Part shown: positions 7,115-16,159 of the stretch, one piece after another
How positions within the stretch are numbered: the first letter of the stretch is position 1
Layout of the letters: each line of letters begins with the position of its first letter
Assembly (NCBI RefSeq): GCF_003932755.1
Contig: NZ_CP024202.1
Location: 2,046,001-2,110,000 of the forward strand
Length of the DNA: 64,000 nt
Reading direction: 5' to 3'
Origin: Methylomicrobium sp. wino1
GTDB taxonomy: Bacteria; Pseudomonadota; Gammaproteobacteria; Methylococcales; Methylomonadaceae
Notes under the pieces: generated by a model
Databases searched by the model: none
What the model saw: the letters and a program-made list of their open reading frames with translations, nothing else
Told to the model about the DNA's origin: nothing
Position numbers and translations under genes: made by a program

Positions 7115-8152
7115 TCAACCCGCATCCACACCGGCTTCGGCAAAGCTGGCCATTTCGTTCAGCATCGCAACCGCCGAGACTATTAAGGGATAGGCCAGTG
7201 CCGCGCCCGAGCCTTCGCCGAGGCGCAGTTCAAGATCGAGCAAGGCTTTTGCGCCGAAGTGATCGAGCAGTGCGCGATGGCCTTGTTCGTCCGAGACATG
7301 GCTGAATACGCAATAATCCAAAACTTCGGGATGGCACTTCGCCGCAACCAACAATGCGCTGCCGGCGATAAAGCCGTCGACGACGATCAACATGCCCAGT
7401 TCGGCGGCTTTCAAATAAGCGCCGGTCATCATCGCGATTTCAAAGCCGCCGAAGATGCCTAATGCCGCCAATGGATCGCGTTGGCCGGGGTGCCGTGCCA
7501 AGGCTTGATTCAATAGCGACAATTTATGGCTCAGTTGCGCATCGCTTAGTCCGGTGCCGCGTCCGACGCATTGCGCTAGCGGTATACCGGTCAAGCAATG
7601 CATCAACAGCGAGGCGGAAGAGGTATTGCCGATGCCCATTTCGCCGAAGCCGATACAATTGCATCCGGCCCGATGACGTTCCTGTACGATATCGGCGCCG
7701 GCTTGCATGGCTTGGGCGCATTCGCTCTCGGTTATTGCCGGCGCATCTAAAAAATTACGCGTGCCTTTGCCGATTTTAGCTTCGATCAATTTAGGGTGCC
7801 GGTTTAGATCGGCATTGACGCCGGCATCGACGATCCACAGGTCGAGGCCGTTGTGCTTGGCAATAACGCTGATGGCGGCCCCGCCCGCCAAAAAATTGGC
7901 GACCATTTGCGCGGTGACGCTTTGCGGATAGGCGCTGACGCCGGACGCGGCAATGCCGTGATCGCCGGCAAAAATCACGATAGCCGGGTTTGTCAGCGTC
8001 GGCGATAACGTGTTTTGTATTAGCCCGATGCGCAGCGCCAGTGCTTCCAATCGGCCCAGCGAACCCAAAGGCTTGGTCTTTTGGTCGATTTTGTCTTGTA
8101 GCGCGGCGGTAAGGGTGTGGTCTAGCGGATTGATCAAAAAGTGAGTTTGCAT
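7115..8152 (-). CDS. cobT: Nicotinate-nucleotide-dimethylbenzimidazole phosphoribosyltransferase
   Basis: Makes alpha-ribazole phosphate from 5,6-dimethylbenzimidazole and nicotinate mononucleotide. 345 residues of usual length. Signatures include KTKPLGSLGRLE, FAGDHGIAASGVSAYPQ, the central GFGEMGIGNTSSAS and the C-terminal LRLGEGSGAALAYPL, which carries the catalytic Glu. It overlaps bluB by 19 bp, so enzyme and substrate supplier are coupled. The stop codon lies in the target duplication of the downstream family C element, so the reading frame was not damaged. Confidence 0.95.
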   Translation of the reverse strand: MQTHFLINPLDHTLTAALQDKIDQKTKPLGSLGRLEALALRIGLIQNTLSPTLTNPAIVIFAGDHGIAASGVSAYPQSVTAQMVANFLAGGAAISVIAKHNGLDLWIVDAGVNADLNRHPKLIEAKIGKGTRNFLDAPAITESECAQAMQAGADIVQERHRAGCNCIGFGEMGIGNTSSASLLMHCLTGIPLAQCVGRGTGLSDAQLSHKLSLLNQALARHPGQRDPLAALGIFGGFEIAMMTGAYLKAAELGMLIVVDGFIAGSALLVAAKCHPEVLDYCVFSHVSDEQGHRALLDHFGAKALLDLELRLGEGSGAALAYPLIVSAVAMLNEMASFAEAGVDAG

Positions 8153-8796
8153 GGGTTGTTCCAGGCGTTTTCAAATAAACAATCGTTCAATTCCAAGCGC
8201 GATGCCCACCGTTCTTGTTGCAAGAGCGGCTCGTCATAAAAGCGCTCGACATGGCCCAGACATAAAATCGCGAACGGTTGGCTGTCGTCGGGCATCGCCA
8301 ATAATCGTTTCAGCGCTTCCGGCTCGAACATCGAAACCCAGCCCAAACCCAGACCTTCGGCCCGGGCGGCCAGCCACATATTCTGGATCGCGCAGGATAA
8401 CGAGGCCAGATCCATTTCCGGCAGGGTGCGCCGGCCGAAGATATGCTCGTCTCGGCGGTCGCTTAATGAGGCGATGATAATTTCGGCGCATTCCATGATG
8501 CCTTCGACCTTGATGCGCATGAATTCGTCTTCGCGCTCCTGTAAGGCGCGGGCGGTTTGCAGGCGTTCCTGCTCGACCTGGCCGTGTATGGCTTGGCGTA
8601 AATCCGGACGGGTGATGCGTATGAAACGCCAGGGCTGCATGAAGCCGACGCTTGGGGCGTGGTGCGCCGCCGCGATGATGCGTGCTAATCTGTCGGGTTC
8701 GACCGGGTCGGGCAAAAAATGGCGCATATCGCGGCGCTCGTAAATGGCGCGGTAAATGGCGGCGCGTTCGGCGTCGGAATAGCGATGATCAGGCAT
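8134..8796 (-). CDS. bluB: 5,6-dimethylbenzimidazole synthase
   Basis: Flavin-destructase of the nitroreductase fold that converts reduced FMN and oxygen into 5,6-dimethylbenzimidazole, the lower ligand of B12. 220 residues with ERRDMRHFLPDPV near the N-terminus, AHHAPSVGFMQPWRFI (FMN binding) and AARAEGLGLGWVSMFEP. Its presence implies aerobic lower-ligand synthesis. It overlaps the kinase gene by 8 bp and cobT by 19 bp. Confidence 0.94.
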   Translation of the reverse strand: MPDHRYSDAERAAIYRAIYERRDMRHFLPDPVEPDRLARIIAAAHHAPSVGFMQPWRFIRITRPDLRQAIHGQVEQERLQTARALQEREDEFMRIKVEGIMECAEIIIASLSDRRDEHIFGRRTLPEMDLASLSCAIQNMWLAARAEGLGLGWVSMFEPEALKRLLAMPDDSQPFAILCLGHVERFYDEPLLQQERWASRLELNDCLFENAWNNPCKLTF

Positions 8797-9718
8797 GGGC
8801 GGCGTTTCGATGTTGTACGAGCAGGTCTTTAAAAACGAACGGGTCTTTGGGTTGGCTCAGGGCAGCCGGGCGATTGCTGTAGCGGTGTACGAGGCGCGAC
8901 AGCCAAAAACGCAAAGCGGCGGCTCTGAGCATGCGGTTGCAATGCTGATGTTCGGTTGCCGATAACGGCCTTAGGGTTTCATAGCCTGAGAGCAGCGCGG
9001 TTAATTTTTGCGTGTTGAAAATACCCTTGTCGCAGCACCAGTCGTTCGCGCTGACCGCTATATCGCGTAGCCAGTGGTCGCTGCAGGCGCTGTAGAAATC
9101 GAGTATGCCGCTGATTTGCCCGTCGGCGAATAAGGCATTATCCCGAAATAAGTCGCCGTGAATCACGCCGCCGGGCAGCGTTTGTTGTTCGTGTTCGGAC
9201 TGAAATTGCAGTTCGCCGAGAATCAATTCGAGATCCGCGTCGGACAGTTGACTCTCGACTTGCTCGAACAAGGCTTTGATCGAATTGACGTCATGATGGC
9301 TTGCGATCGGAAAGGAATAATCCCGCGTGTCGAGATGCAGCCTGGCCAGTTCTGAGCCGATTTGCCGGCATTGATCTAGCGTGGGCGAAACGATGGATCG
9401 GCCGGCCAAGCGTTTACAGACCAGTGCCGGCTTGCCGTTGAGGTTGCGCAATAGCCGGTTTTGTCTGTCGGCCTGCGGATTCGGATACAGCGGGTTGCGT
9501 GCACCTAAGCGTTGCAGCAGTTCGATCACCGGATTCAGTTCCTCGTCATTCTGTGCTTCGAACAAGGTCAAGACATAGTCGCCTTGCGTGGTTGCGACCG
9601 CATAATGACTGTTCGCGATGCCGTCGGGAATGCCGGCAGAATCGACTACCTGGCCGAGATCGTAAGCGCCGAAAAAGGCGTCCAGTTGTGCGGCTGTGAC
9701 TGAGGTATAAACGGACAT
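8789..9718 (-). CDS. ThrB-type (type II) homoserine/threonine kinase in the cobalamin operon
   Basis: 309 residues from MSVYTSVTAAQLDAF. It has the aminoglycoside-phosphotransferase-like kinase fold of type II homoserine kinases: GIANSHYAV near the nucleotide loop, VIHGDLFRDNALF as catalytic loop and SGILDFYSACSDHW as the metal-binding Asp motif. The usual annotation is homoserine kinase of threonine synthesis. Its place directly before bluB and after cbiB and cobD raises the possibility that it phosphorylates threonine, the step done by PduX or BluE elsewhere. An in-frame extension to 9775 lacks family similarity. Confidence 0.85.
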   Translation of the reverse strand: MSVYTSVTAAQLDAFFGAYDLGQVVDSAGIPDGIANSHYAVATTQGDYVLTLFEAQNDEELNPVIELLQRLGARNPLYPNPQADRQNRLLRNLNGKPALVCKRLAGRSIVSPTLDQCRQIGSELARLHLDTRDYSFPIASHHDVNSIKALFEQVESQLSDADLELILGELQFQSEHEQQTLPGGVIHGDLFRDNALFADGQISGILDFYSACSDHWLRDIAVSANDWCCDKGIFNTQKLTALLSGYETLRPLSATEHQHCNRMLRAAALRFWLSRLVHRYSNRPAALSQPKDPFVFKDLLVQHRNAAHA

Positions 9719-9725
9719 TGCTTGA

Positions 9726-10619
9726 TCAAGACAGCAAGAAACCAACGGCCAATAGGCCGAGGATCGTGAAATCAATGGGTGTTTTCATGGACAATGCTTT
9801 CGATAGCGTGGTTTTAGTGACCGGCATGATGGCATCGCCGAGCGCCGGTTTGGTTTTTAGCCGGCCATGGTACATCGCATCGCCGCCCAATGCCACGCCC
9901 AAGGCACCCGCCATCGCGGCAATCGGCCGGCCGGCATTGGGGCTTTCCAGTTTATCGGCGTCCCGCCATAAGCATTGCCAGGCCCGTTTTTTATTAGCCG
10001 ACACTAAAATAATCAATAAGGCCGTCAAACGGGCCGGGATGAAATTGGCGAGATCGTCGAGTTTGGCGGCGACTCGGCCGAAATGAAGATAGCGATCGGT
10101 TTTATAGGCAATCATCGAGTCTAATGTGTTAATCGCTTTGTAAACGGCCAAGCCCGGCAAGCCGAACCCAACCAAATAAAACAGCGGAGCGATGACGCCG
10201 TCGCTGAGGTTTTCGGCCCAGGTTTCAATCGCTGCCTTATAGACGTCTTTATCGATCATCGCTTCGGTATCGCGGCTCACCAGATAACGCAAGGCTTGTC
10301 TGGGCCGTTCGGCGGTTGATATTTCCGTGACGCTTTCATGCAGCATGTGCATCGCCAGGCCCGTCGATGCGATGACAGCTAAAACGGGTAGGGCGAGCCA
10401 ATAGGGTAGCCATTGACAGGCATAAACGATCAAGAGGCTTAAGGCCAAGGTTAAGGTCAATAGACTGACGACCAGTATCGCGCCCGATAGAATGTTGTTT
10501 CGGTAATAGCGGCGTTCATACCCTTCGATAAAGCGGCCCATCAGCACGACCGGGTGAGTAGTGCGAAATTCGCCGAAACGCAGGTCGATCAAATAAGCCA
10601 AAGCCGCCAATTCAAACAT
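9726..10619 (-). CDS. cbiB: Adenosylcobinamide-phosphate synthase
   Basis: Membrane enzyme attaching the (R)-1-aminopropan-2-ol phosphate arm to adenosylcobyric acid. 297 residues starting MFELAALAYLIDLRFGEF, with HPVVLMGRFIEGYE typical of the family, several hydrophobic helices, then LSRDTEAM-like and ENLSDGVIAPLFYL motifs and the AKLDDLANFIPARLTAL segment. The ATG lies within the last codons of cobD (8-bp overlap); the longer frame upstream is read from cobD and is rejected. Confidence 0.93.
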   Translation of the reverse strand: MFELAALAYLIDLRFGEFRTTHPVVLMGRFIEGYERRYYRNNILSGAILVVSLLTLTLALSLLIVYACQWLPYWLALPVLAVIASTGLAMHMLHESVTEISTAERPRQALRYLVSRDTEAMIDKDVYKAAIETWAENLSDGVIAPLFYLVGFGLPGLAVYKAINTLDSMIAYKTDRYLHFGRVAAKLDDLANFIPARLTALLIILVSANKKRAWQCLWRDADKLESPNAGRPIAAMAGALGVALGGDAMYHGRLKTKPALGDAIMPVTKTTLSKALSMKTPIDFTILGLLAVGFLLS

Positions 10620-11631
10620 GTTGCAAACATTCGGCAAGCCGGGCGATCGATTCGGCATCCTTGACTGCAAAGCGCACATAGCGCTTATCCAGGCCTTCGA
10701 AATTGTCGCAAACGCGAATCAACATCCGCGCTTTTTCCAAATGACGCTGCAAGGCACGGCCGTCGATTTTCGCCAATCGGGCGAGGATAAAATTGGCTTG
10801 GCTCGGATACACCCGGTCGAACAGATTGGAATGCTGTAGGGTTCGCATCAAGGATTCGCGAAGCTCGGTCGTTTGTCTCCGCGTGTTTCCAACGAAGGCG
10901 TCGTTATAAAGGGCTTGCTGCATATAGGCGATATCGAAGCTCGATAATTTCCACGCCGGTTCGAGTTGCTTCAATACCGTGATCGCAGCTCTCTCGGTGG
11001 CGATAAAACCGATGCGAATGCCGGCGCTACCGTAAAATTTGCTCAAGGACTTGATCAGATAAAGGCGTGGGATTTGGCCGATCTTATCAACGATACTTGC
11101 TGTGTCGGTGCTAGGGCAAAAATCCAGAAAAGACTCGTCGATAATGATCGTGCATCGAGCGGCCTGCCATTGGGCCAGCAGATCGTGCAAATCGTAAAGC
11201 GTGCCGTCGGGCGTGGCCGGATTGACGAAAATGACGGTGCTGTAGGGCGGAATTTCCGTCTGTTCAAAACGACCGAAACGGTCGATGCAGTGAATGCGGC
11301 AGCCTAAGTGCCGGGCGATGCGTGCATATTCGACGTAGATCGGCGTATAAAGTATGACTTCTTCGGGATTGAGTCTGCACAATAACGCAAAAATAGCCGC
11401 GCTTGCGCCGTTGAAGGGTTCCAGGTCGGCAGGATCCGGCAACGGGTAGCGATGACGAAGCGCCTCTTTCAAGGCGCTGTAATCCGGATCGGAGTAAGGC
11501 GACGGGTCGAATTGTAACGTGCGCCAGTCGATGGCCTGAACGGGATTGATATTGGCTGAAAAGTCCAAGACCTGTTCGGGCAGGCAGCCGATGCGTTCGG
11601 CAAAACTGTAAATATTACCGCCGTGATTCAT
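10612..11631 (-). CDS. cobD: L-threonine-O-3-phosphate decarboxylase
   Basis: PLP-dependent class I/II aminotransferase-fold enzyme giving (R)-1-aminopropan-2-ol phosphate, the substrate for CbiB. 339 residues starting MNHGGNIYSFAERIG, with LDFSANINP, NPATPDGTLYD and the PLP-lysine motif SLSKFYGSAGIRIGF. It is the first gene of the visible cobalamin operon. The name follows Salmonella; Pseudomonas literature calls it CobC. No cobalamin riboswitch was recognised in the 250 bp upstream. Confidence 0.92.
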   Translation of the reverse strand: MNHGGNIYSFAERIGCLPEQVLDFSANINPVQAIDWRTLQFDPSPYSDPDYSALKEALRHRYPLPDPADLEPFNGASAAIFALLCRLNPEEVILYTPIYVEYARIARHLGCRIHCIDRFGRFEQTEIPPYSTVIFVNPATPDGTLYDLHDLLAQWQAARCTIIIDESFLDFCPSTDTASIVDKIGQIPRLYLIKSLSKFYGSAGIRIGFIATERAAITVLKQLEPAWKLSSFDIAYMQQALYNDAFVGNTRRQTTELRESLMRTLQHSNLFDRVYPSQANFILARLAKIDGRALQRHLEKARMLIRVCDNFEGLDKRYVRFAVKDAESIARLAECLQHV

Positions 11632-11881
11632 TCAGCAATGCGTGTTGTACGAAGTCAAAAGCCGGCTATTTTAAACCAAACGGGGCGCCGGGGGGTGAGA
11701 ATATCGGCGGAGAGGAGGCAAGCCGCAACCGGACTCGCGGAAGACTCAAACGGGCGCTGGTAATCCCGCGAAGTATATTTACTCACCATGAAGAACATGA
11801 GGCAGTGAATAAAATACCCAAAAATCAGCGGAAGCGAGACAACACGCCAAAACATTATAAATGTAGGGTACGGGTGCCAAA

Positions 11882-13525
11882 TCACCTGCTATCCTTCAAG
11901 AACGTGCGCCGAGCGATAAAAATCGCCGACAATGGCATCGCCAATCCTAGGAACATCACGATGAAAAATAAGCTGCCTAATTGGCTGTAATCGGCGGCGG
12001 TGATGACCGAACCGGTTGTAGGATCTTTGATTTCGCGGCTGATCACGAAAAATTGATTGAGCGCCTTGGTTAGTAATTGGGACAGCGAAAGGGCCAGATT
12101 GGTGAAAGCGGCCATGACCGCAAAATAGGTCGCCTTGAGTCTAGGCGGTGCGGAGTTGGCGATCCAAGCCAGCATCGGAATCATCGCGATCTGTCCGAGG
12201 GGAGATTCCAGCGCGGTATCGATCAAGGCAATGAAGCGCGCATCGACCACGCCGCCGGTATGGGCCTGGGTCCATTCATGAAAGCCGTAAAACAGCGCGA
12301 TATTCGGTAAATACAGCGCACTCAACGCTATCGTCAAGACCGCAATCACATGGGTGATCGGGCGTTCGGCCATGAAGCGCCGGAATAGAAACATGCCGAA
12401 CAGAGTCAGTCCGCTAGTGACTAACGATAGTTGCGCAAGAAACTGTTGATCGAAGGCGAGCACATCGATCATCCACCACGTTTCGCCTGCGCCGGTCGTC
12501 GGCACGGCCCGAAAGGCGAATATCACGAAGGCGATGCCGTACAGCTGATTGCGCTGGGTGGGTTCCAAGTCCAGCGTCAGGCGCCAAATCAAAAACATGA
12601 CGATAGCCAGCGAACCGATGAAGACGATTGCATCGCTATTCGGAATATCGCTCAAGCCCATTAAGACCGCGAACAACACGAAACCGAGTCCACCGCCGAG
12701 AATCCACCAGTTGATTTCGGGCAATTCATCTTCGGGTCGGGCCAGTAATCGGTTAATGTCTTCGAGTTCATAACCTTGCGCCGCCAAGCGCCATTCTTGT
12801 TGAGATCGCAGATAGGCGGACAGCAATACCCCGGCTATCGAAACCAAGGGTATGACCAACGCCCAACGATAAACCGCCAAATACACCGCCGCTTTTTCGG
12901 CGTCGTCCATCAAGTGTACGTCATCGAACAGAATGACATTGGCGGCCGCGACCAGCATCGATCCGCCGATAATGGCGACTCGGCCCAAGGTTTGCATCGT
13001 CGTGTGCGCCAATTTGATGTGCGCTTCGGGTAGCGGGTTGCCTTGTTCGTCGAAACGCGGCACTGCTTCGACCGTCATCGCATCGGCTACGGTATCTTGT
13101 ACGACATAACCGATCGGCGCCAGCAATACTGATAAGACAAACCAGGTTTCGGCGGGCAGGATATGCGTCATGAATTCCCGGTCAGCCAAGAGATTGATCA
13201 TGATCAGCAAGCTGGCCGCGATCAGCGCCGCGCCGAGATAGATCAACTTGGCTTTGTGCCGCCACAGTAAATCGACCAGATGGCCGACCGGCATTTTCAG
13301 CGCCCACGGCAGCATCACCCAGAAACCCAACATGGCCAGAAATTCGGCCGACAAACCGAGGTATTCCTTGACAAAAAAAGTTCCGACGATGCCGGTCAGG
13401 CCCGATACGCCGGCTGCCAGATAGACCATTAACGGCGGAACATAACTAAGGCGCATTTGTCGAGCCAGATCGTAAACATTGCGGTCTAGCCAGTTTTGCC
13501 ATTGGCGATTCAAATTTGTATTCAT
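11882..13525 (-). CDS. MFS-type transporter related to the BT1/AmpG group
   Basis: Inner-membrane protein of 547 residues with about a dozen hydrophobic segments. The N-terminal part MRLSYVPPLMVYLAAGVSGL, then FFVKEYLGLSAEFLAML and LPWALKMPVGHLVDL, resembles the folate-biopterin transporter (BT1) branch of the major facilitator superfamily. Substrate unknown. ATG 13525 is preferred; a TTG at 13558 is an in-frame alternative. A central charged region (about residues 235-290) may be a cytoplasmic loop. It is a single gene, followed by the start of the cobalamin operon. Confidence 0.75.
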   Translation of the reverse strand: MNTNLNRQWQNWLDRNVYDLARQMRLSYVPPLMVYLAAGVSGLTGIVGTFFVKEYLGLSAEFLAMLGFWVMLPWALKMPVGHLVDLLWRHKAKLIYLGAALIAASLLIMINLLADREFMTHILPAETWFVLSVLLAPIGYVVQDTVADAMTVEAVPRFDEQGNPLPEAHIKLAHTTMQTLGRVAIIGGSMLVAAANVILFDDVHLMDDAEKAAVYLAVYRWALVIPLVSIAGVLLSAYLRSQQEWRLAAQGYELEDINRLLARPEDELPEINWWILGGGLGFVLFAVLMGLSDIPNSDAIVFIGSLAIVMFLIWRLTLDLEPTQRNQLYGIAFVIFAFRAVPTTGAGETWWMIDVLAFDQQFLAQLSLVTSGLTLFGMFLFRRFMAERPITHVIAVLTIALSALYLPNIALFYGFHEWTQAHTGGVVDARFIALIDTALESPLGQIAMIPMLAWIANSAPPRLKATYFAVMAAFTNLALSLSQLLTKALNQFFVISREIKDPTTGSVITAADYSQLGSLFFIVMFLGLAMPLSAIFIARRTFLKDSR

Positions 13526-13935
13526 AAGTTCATTATCGATGAGTGAGGCGTTACGCAATGCATAATCCTAACCCGGACTAGCTCGGAGCCAAAGCGGAAA
13601 TCGTTTTCGCCATAGCGTAGCGACTTCGATACCGTGGTGCGTTTTTAGCATTATAGACCTCAATGATCGCGATCTGGGGATCGCTCCCACAACACTAACC
13701 ATCCTCGTTACTTGTTCCAACTCAAGCGGAACATCCGGTTTCGCAACGCTGGAGAGTTGCGGGCTGCATTCCAACGCAGAGCGTTGGAACGATAATTTGG
13801 AACGATAGATAATAGGGGCGATAACGCGGGGGCGGCTGAGGCATATCAATAATACCCACTATTTGAAACCGCTTCGCACCCATCTTGGTTTTTATGATTA
13901 AATGCCGTTTTACTTTTTTAATTAGGTCATTGTTT
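13526..13935. repeat. Intergenic repeat cluster (types E and D)
   Basis: Contains a type E block near 13658-13690 (GATCGCGATCTGGGGATCGC then TCCCACA) and a type D palindromic block at about 13738-13800 (CGCAACGCTGGAGAGTTGCG and CCAACGCAGAGCGTTGG). Short open frames here are translations of the repeats. No gene recognised. Confidence 0.7.
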
Positions 13936-14334
13936 ATGAAACTCCGAATCTTGGCTAAGAAGCCGCTGTTATTTTCGATCATAGTTATCGCTATCGTCGC
14001 CGGTTGTGCGTTTCAAAAACCTGATTATTTGACCATGATCAGTGCTGATGAACTCGATCGAATCATGCAAAATGAGTCTATTGTTTTAATTGATGTTCAC
14101 ATCCCCGAACAGCAGCATATCAAGGGGACTAATCTTTTCATTCCTTACAACGAGGTTGAGCAGTACCAAGATAAATTGCCTGCCGATAAAAATACCGCTC
14201 TTTACTTGTATTGCGAAGGCGGACCTATGGGCAATGCGGCCGCGCGGTCTCTCTATGAACTAGGTTATCGTAATTTGTACAATCTTGAAGGCGGCGCTAA
14301 GGCTTGGCGGCAAGCGGGGTTGGCGTTTGAATGA
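13936..14334 (+). CDS. Rhodanese-domain lipoprotein
   Basis: 132 residues from MKLRILAKKP. The N-terminal hydrophobic segment ends in the lipobox IVAGC, so it is probably lipid-anchored in the periplasm. The rest is a single rhodanese domain: LIDVHIPEQQHIKGT and the active-site loop YCEGGPMGNAA with the conserved Cys, then LYNLEGGAKAWRQAG. Family members carry sulfane sulfur; the substrate is unknown. It is monocistronic and followed directly by the heptamer arrays. Confidence 0.85.
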   Translation: MKLRILAKKPLLFSIIVIAIVAGCAFQKPDYLTMISADELDRIMQNESIVLIDVHIPEQQHIKGTNLFIPYNEVEQYQDKLPADKNTALYLYCEGGPMGNAAARSLYELGYRNLYNLEGGAKAWRQAGLAFE

Positions 14335-14371
14335 GGGGGCGTTAGTTAGCGGTGAGCAGTAAGCGGGAAGC

Positions 14372-14546
14372 GAGGAAAGAGGAAAGAGGAAAGAGGAAAG
14401 AGGAAAGAGGAAAGAGGAAAGAGGAAAGAGGAAAGAGGAAAGAGGAAAGAGGAAAGAGGAAAGAGGAAAGAGGAAAGAGGAAAGAGGAAAGAGGAAAGAG
14501 GAAAGAGGAAAGAGGAAAGAGGAAAGAGGAAAGAGGAAAGAGGAAA
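14372..14546. repeat. Perfect 7-bp tandem array, GAGGAAA x25
   Basis: 175 bp of uninterrupted GAGGAAA units. It is preceded in the same phase by degenerate heptamers (AGCGGTG, AGCAGTA, AGCGGGA, AGCGAGG). Because 7 is not a multiple of 3, every frame gives a 7-residue periodic peptide; the long open frames here are artefacts. Confidence 0.97.
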
Positions 14547-14583
14547 TTAGGGCTTGACAAATAGGTTAAATTCCGCATCATTT

Positions 14584-14793
14584 CACCGCTCACCGCTCAC
14601 CGCTCACCGCTCACCGCTCACCGCTCACCGCTCACCGCTCACCGCTCACCGCTCACCGCTCACCGCTCACCGCTCACCGCTCACCGCTCACCGCTCACCG
14701 CTCACCGCTCACCGCTCACCGCTCACCGCTCACCGCTCACCGCTCACCGCTCACCGCTCACCGCTCACCGCTCACCGCTCACCGCTCACCGCT
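14584..14793. repeat. Perfect 7-bp tandem array, CACCGCT x30
   Basis: 210 bp of uninterrupted CACCGCT units (AGCGGTG on the other strand), followed by a partial CACC. It ends 7 bp before the stop codon of the TolC-family gene, so the array lies in that gene's 3' untranslated region. Confidence 0.97.
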
Positions 14794-14800
14794 CACCAAT

Positions 14801-16159
14801 TCACCTCCAACTCCCCAGCGCTTTTTTGAGCTCGGCTTCGGCGCGTAGTGCGTCGAAACGTGCCGCGATATCGCGCGAATGCGCTTTGTCGCGCGCGACT
14901 TCGGCCTCGATATAACGCGTGACCGTGGCGGCGCCGGCTTGCCGTTGTTGATTGACCAAGCGCAAGGCTTCCTCGGCCGATTCGATGGCTGCTCGCGTCA
15001 CATTGAGGCGTGCCAGCGCTTCCCGAAATTTCAAATGCGCGGTTTTGACTTCGTTTTCGATCGCGAGCTTGGTCTGGGTATGCGCTTTTTGCGCTTCGTT
15101 CAATTGATGCTCGGCTTTTTTGACGGCTTCGCTGGTACCGAAACCGTTAAACAAATCCATTTCGACCATGACGCCGGCCGTGACATTGTCGCGGTTGGTC
15201 GAAAAATCGATATTCTTGCTGTCCGATCCGTAGCTGACATAAGCATTCGCGCGAGGCAGATGCGCGCCTTTGGCCGCGCTCAATTTGCGTTCGGCGATTT
15301 CGACCCGCTTGTAAGCCGCGGCGATTTCCGGACGCTCCTTGATGGCGCGGTTGAGTAAATTGTCGAACGATTCATGATTCTCCGGAATTTGCAGCGCCGC
15401 CGAGATCTGCTCAAATTCGAATGATTCGTCGGCATTGAGACCGAGCAGCGTTTTAAGTCCGGTCCGAGTCAGTTCGATCGCATTCGCGGCTTGAATCTCG
15501 GCGTCTTGGGTTTCGGCCAATTGCACTTCCAACGATAAGACATCGGATTTCAATAGCGCGCCGGCTTCGTATTGGTTTTTACTTTGCCGTAGTTCGCTGT
15601 CGACCGCCTTGATCGAATTCAAAGCGACTTTATGCGCCTCGAAGCTTGCCAGCAGGCCATAATAGGTCGAGGTCACCGCTTCGATCAATTGATTGCGGAC
15701 CGCCGACTCTTGCAATTCCGCCGCTTCGACGCCGAGTTCGGCGGCCTTGGCCGCTTGATAATCCTGGCCGCCGCGAAACAGCGAATAGGTCGCGACGACT
15801 TCGGGCCGGTAATTATCGGTTCCGCCCGGTTGATTGAAATTGGTAGTACCGTCGAGATTAAGCCGCCGCTGAGATATGATCATACCGAACGCGCGCGAGG
15901 GATTGTCGGTATGCTCGTAAGACATGCGTATTTGAGCTTGCGGGTAAAACGCGGCGAATGCTTCGCCCAATTGCGCTTGAGCCTGTCCGATACGCTCATG
16001 AGCGATTTGTAAATCCGGATTGTTTTGCAATGCAAGCGATATGGCGTCTTCTAAGGTATAAGTCGGCCGGCGTTCGAGTTCCAAGGATTGCGCGTAAGCA
16101 TGCGTTTGCGGCAGTATCAGTAAGCAAGCCAGAACGGCTGTTTTGGTCAATTCAAGCAT
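14801..16159 (-). CDS. TolC-family outer-membrane efflux protein
   Basis: 452 residues with a signal peptide (cleavage likely after THAYA), then TYTLEDAISLALQNNPDL, the usual start of the TolC repeat, and two homologous coiled-coil halves. A second hallmark, ERPEIAAAYKRVEIAERKL, opens the second half, and VEMDLFNGFGT forms the barrel strand. It would be the outer-membrane duct of a tripartite exporter or type I system, but no adaptor or pump gene is adjacent. The 3' end abuts the CACCGCT array. Confidence 0.9.
   Translation of the reverse strand: MLELTKTAVLACLLILPQTHAYAQSLELERRPTYTLEDAISLALQNNPDLQIAHERIGQAQAQLGEAFAAFYPQAQIRMSYEHTDNPSRAFGMIISQRRLNLDGTTNFNQPGGTDNYRPEVVATYSLFRGGQDYQAAKAAELGVEAAELQESAVRNQLIEAVTSTYYGLLASFEAHKVALNSIKAVDSELRQSKNQYEAGALLKSDVLSLEVQLAETQDAEIQAANAIELTRTGLKTLLGLNADESFEFEQISAALQIPENHESFDNLLNRAIKERPEIAAAYKRVEIAERKLSAAKGAHLPRANAYVSYGSDSKNIDFSTNRDNVTAGVMVEMDLFNGFGTSEAVKKAEHQLNEAQKAHTQTKLAIENEVKTAHLKFREALARLNVTRAAIESAEEALRLVNQQRQAGAATVTRYIEAEVARDKAHSRDIAARFDALRAEAELKKALGSWR

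Noticed and set aside
11632-11881. Cobalamin riboswitch ahead of cobD
   Set aside because: No B12-box-like conserved sequence was seen on the minus strand; a covariance search would be decisive.
14372-14793. Tandem arrays considered as CRISPR
   Set aside because: Units are 7 bp and contiguous, without spacers; no cas genes.
14342-14829. Long open frames with periodic peptides across the heptamer arrays on both strands
   Set aside because: They exist only because perfect 7-bp repeats lack stops in some frames; no RBS and no homologous domain.
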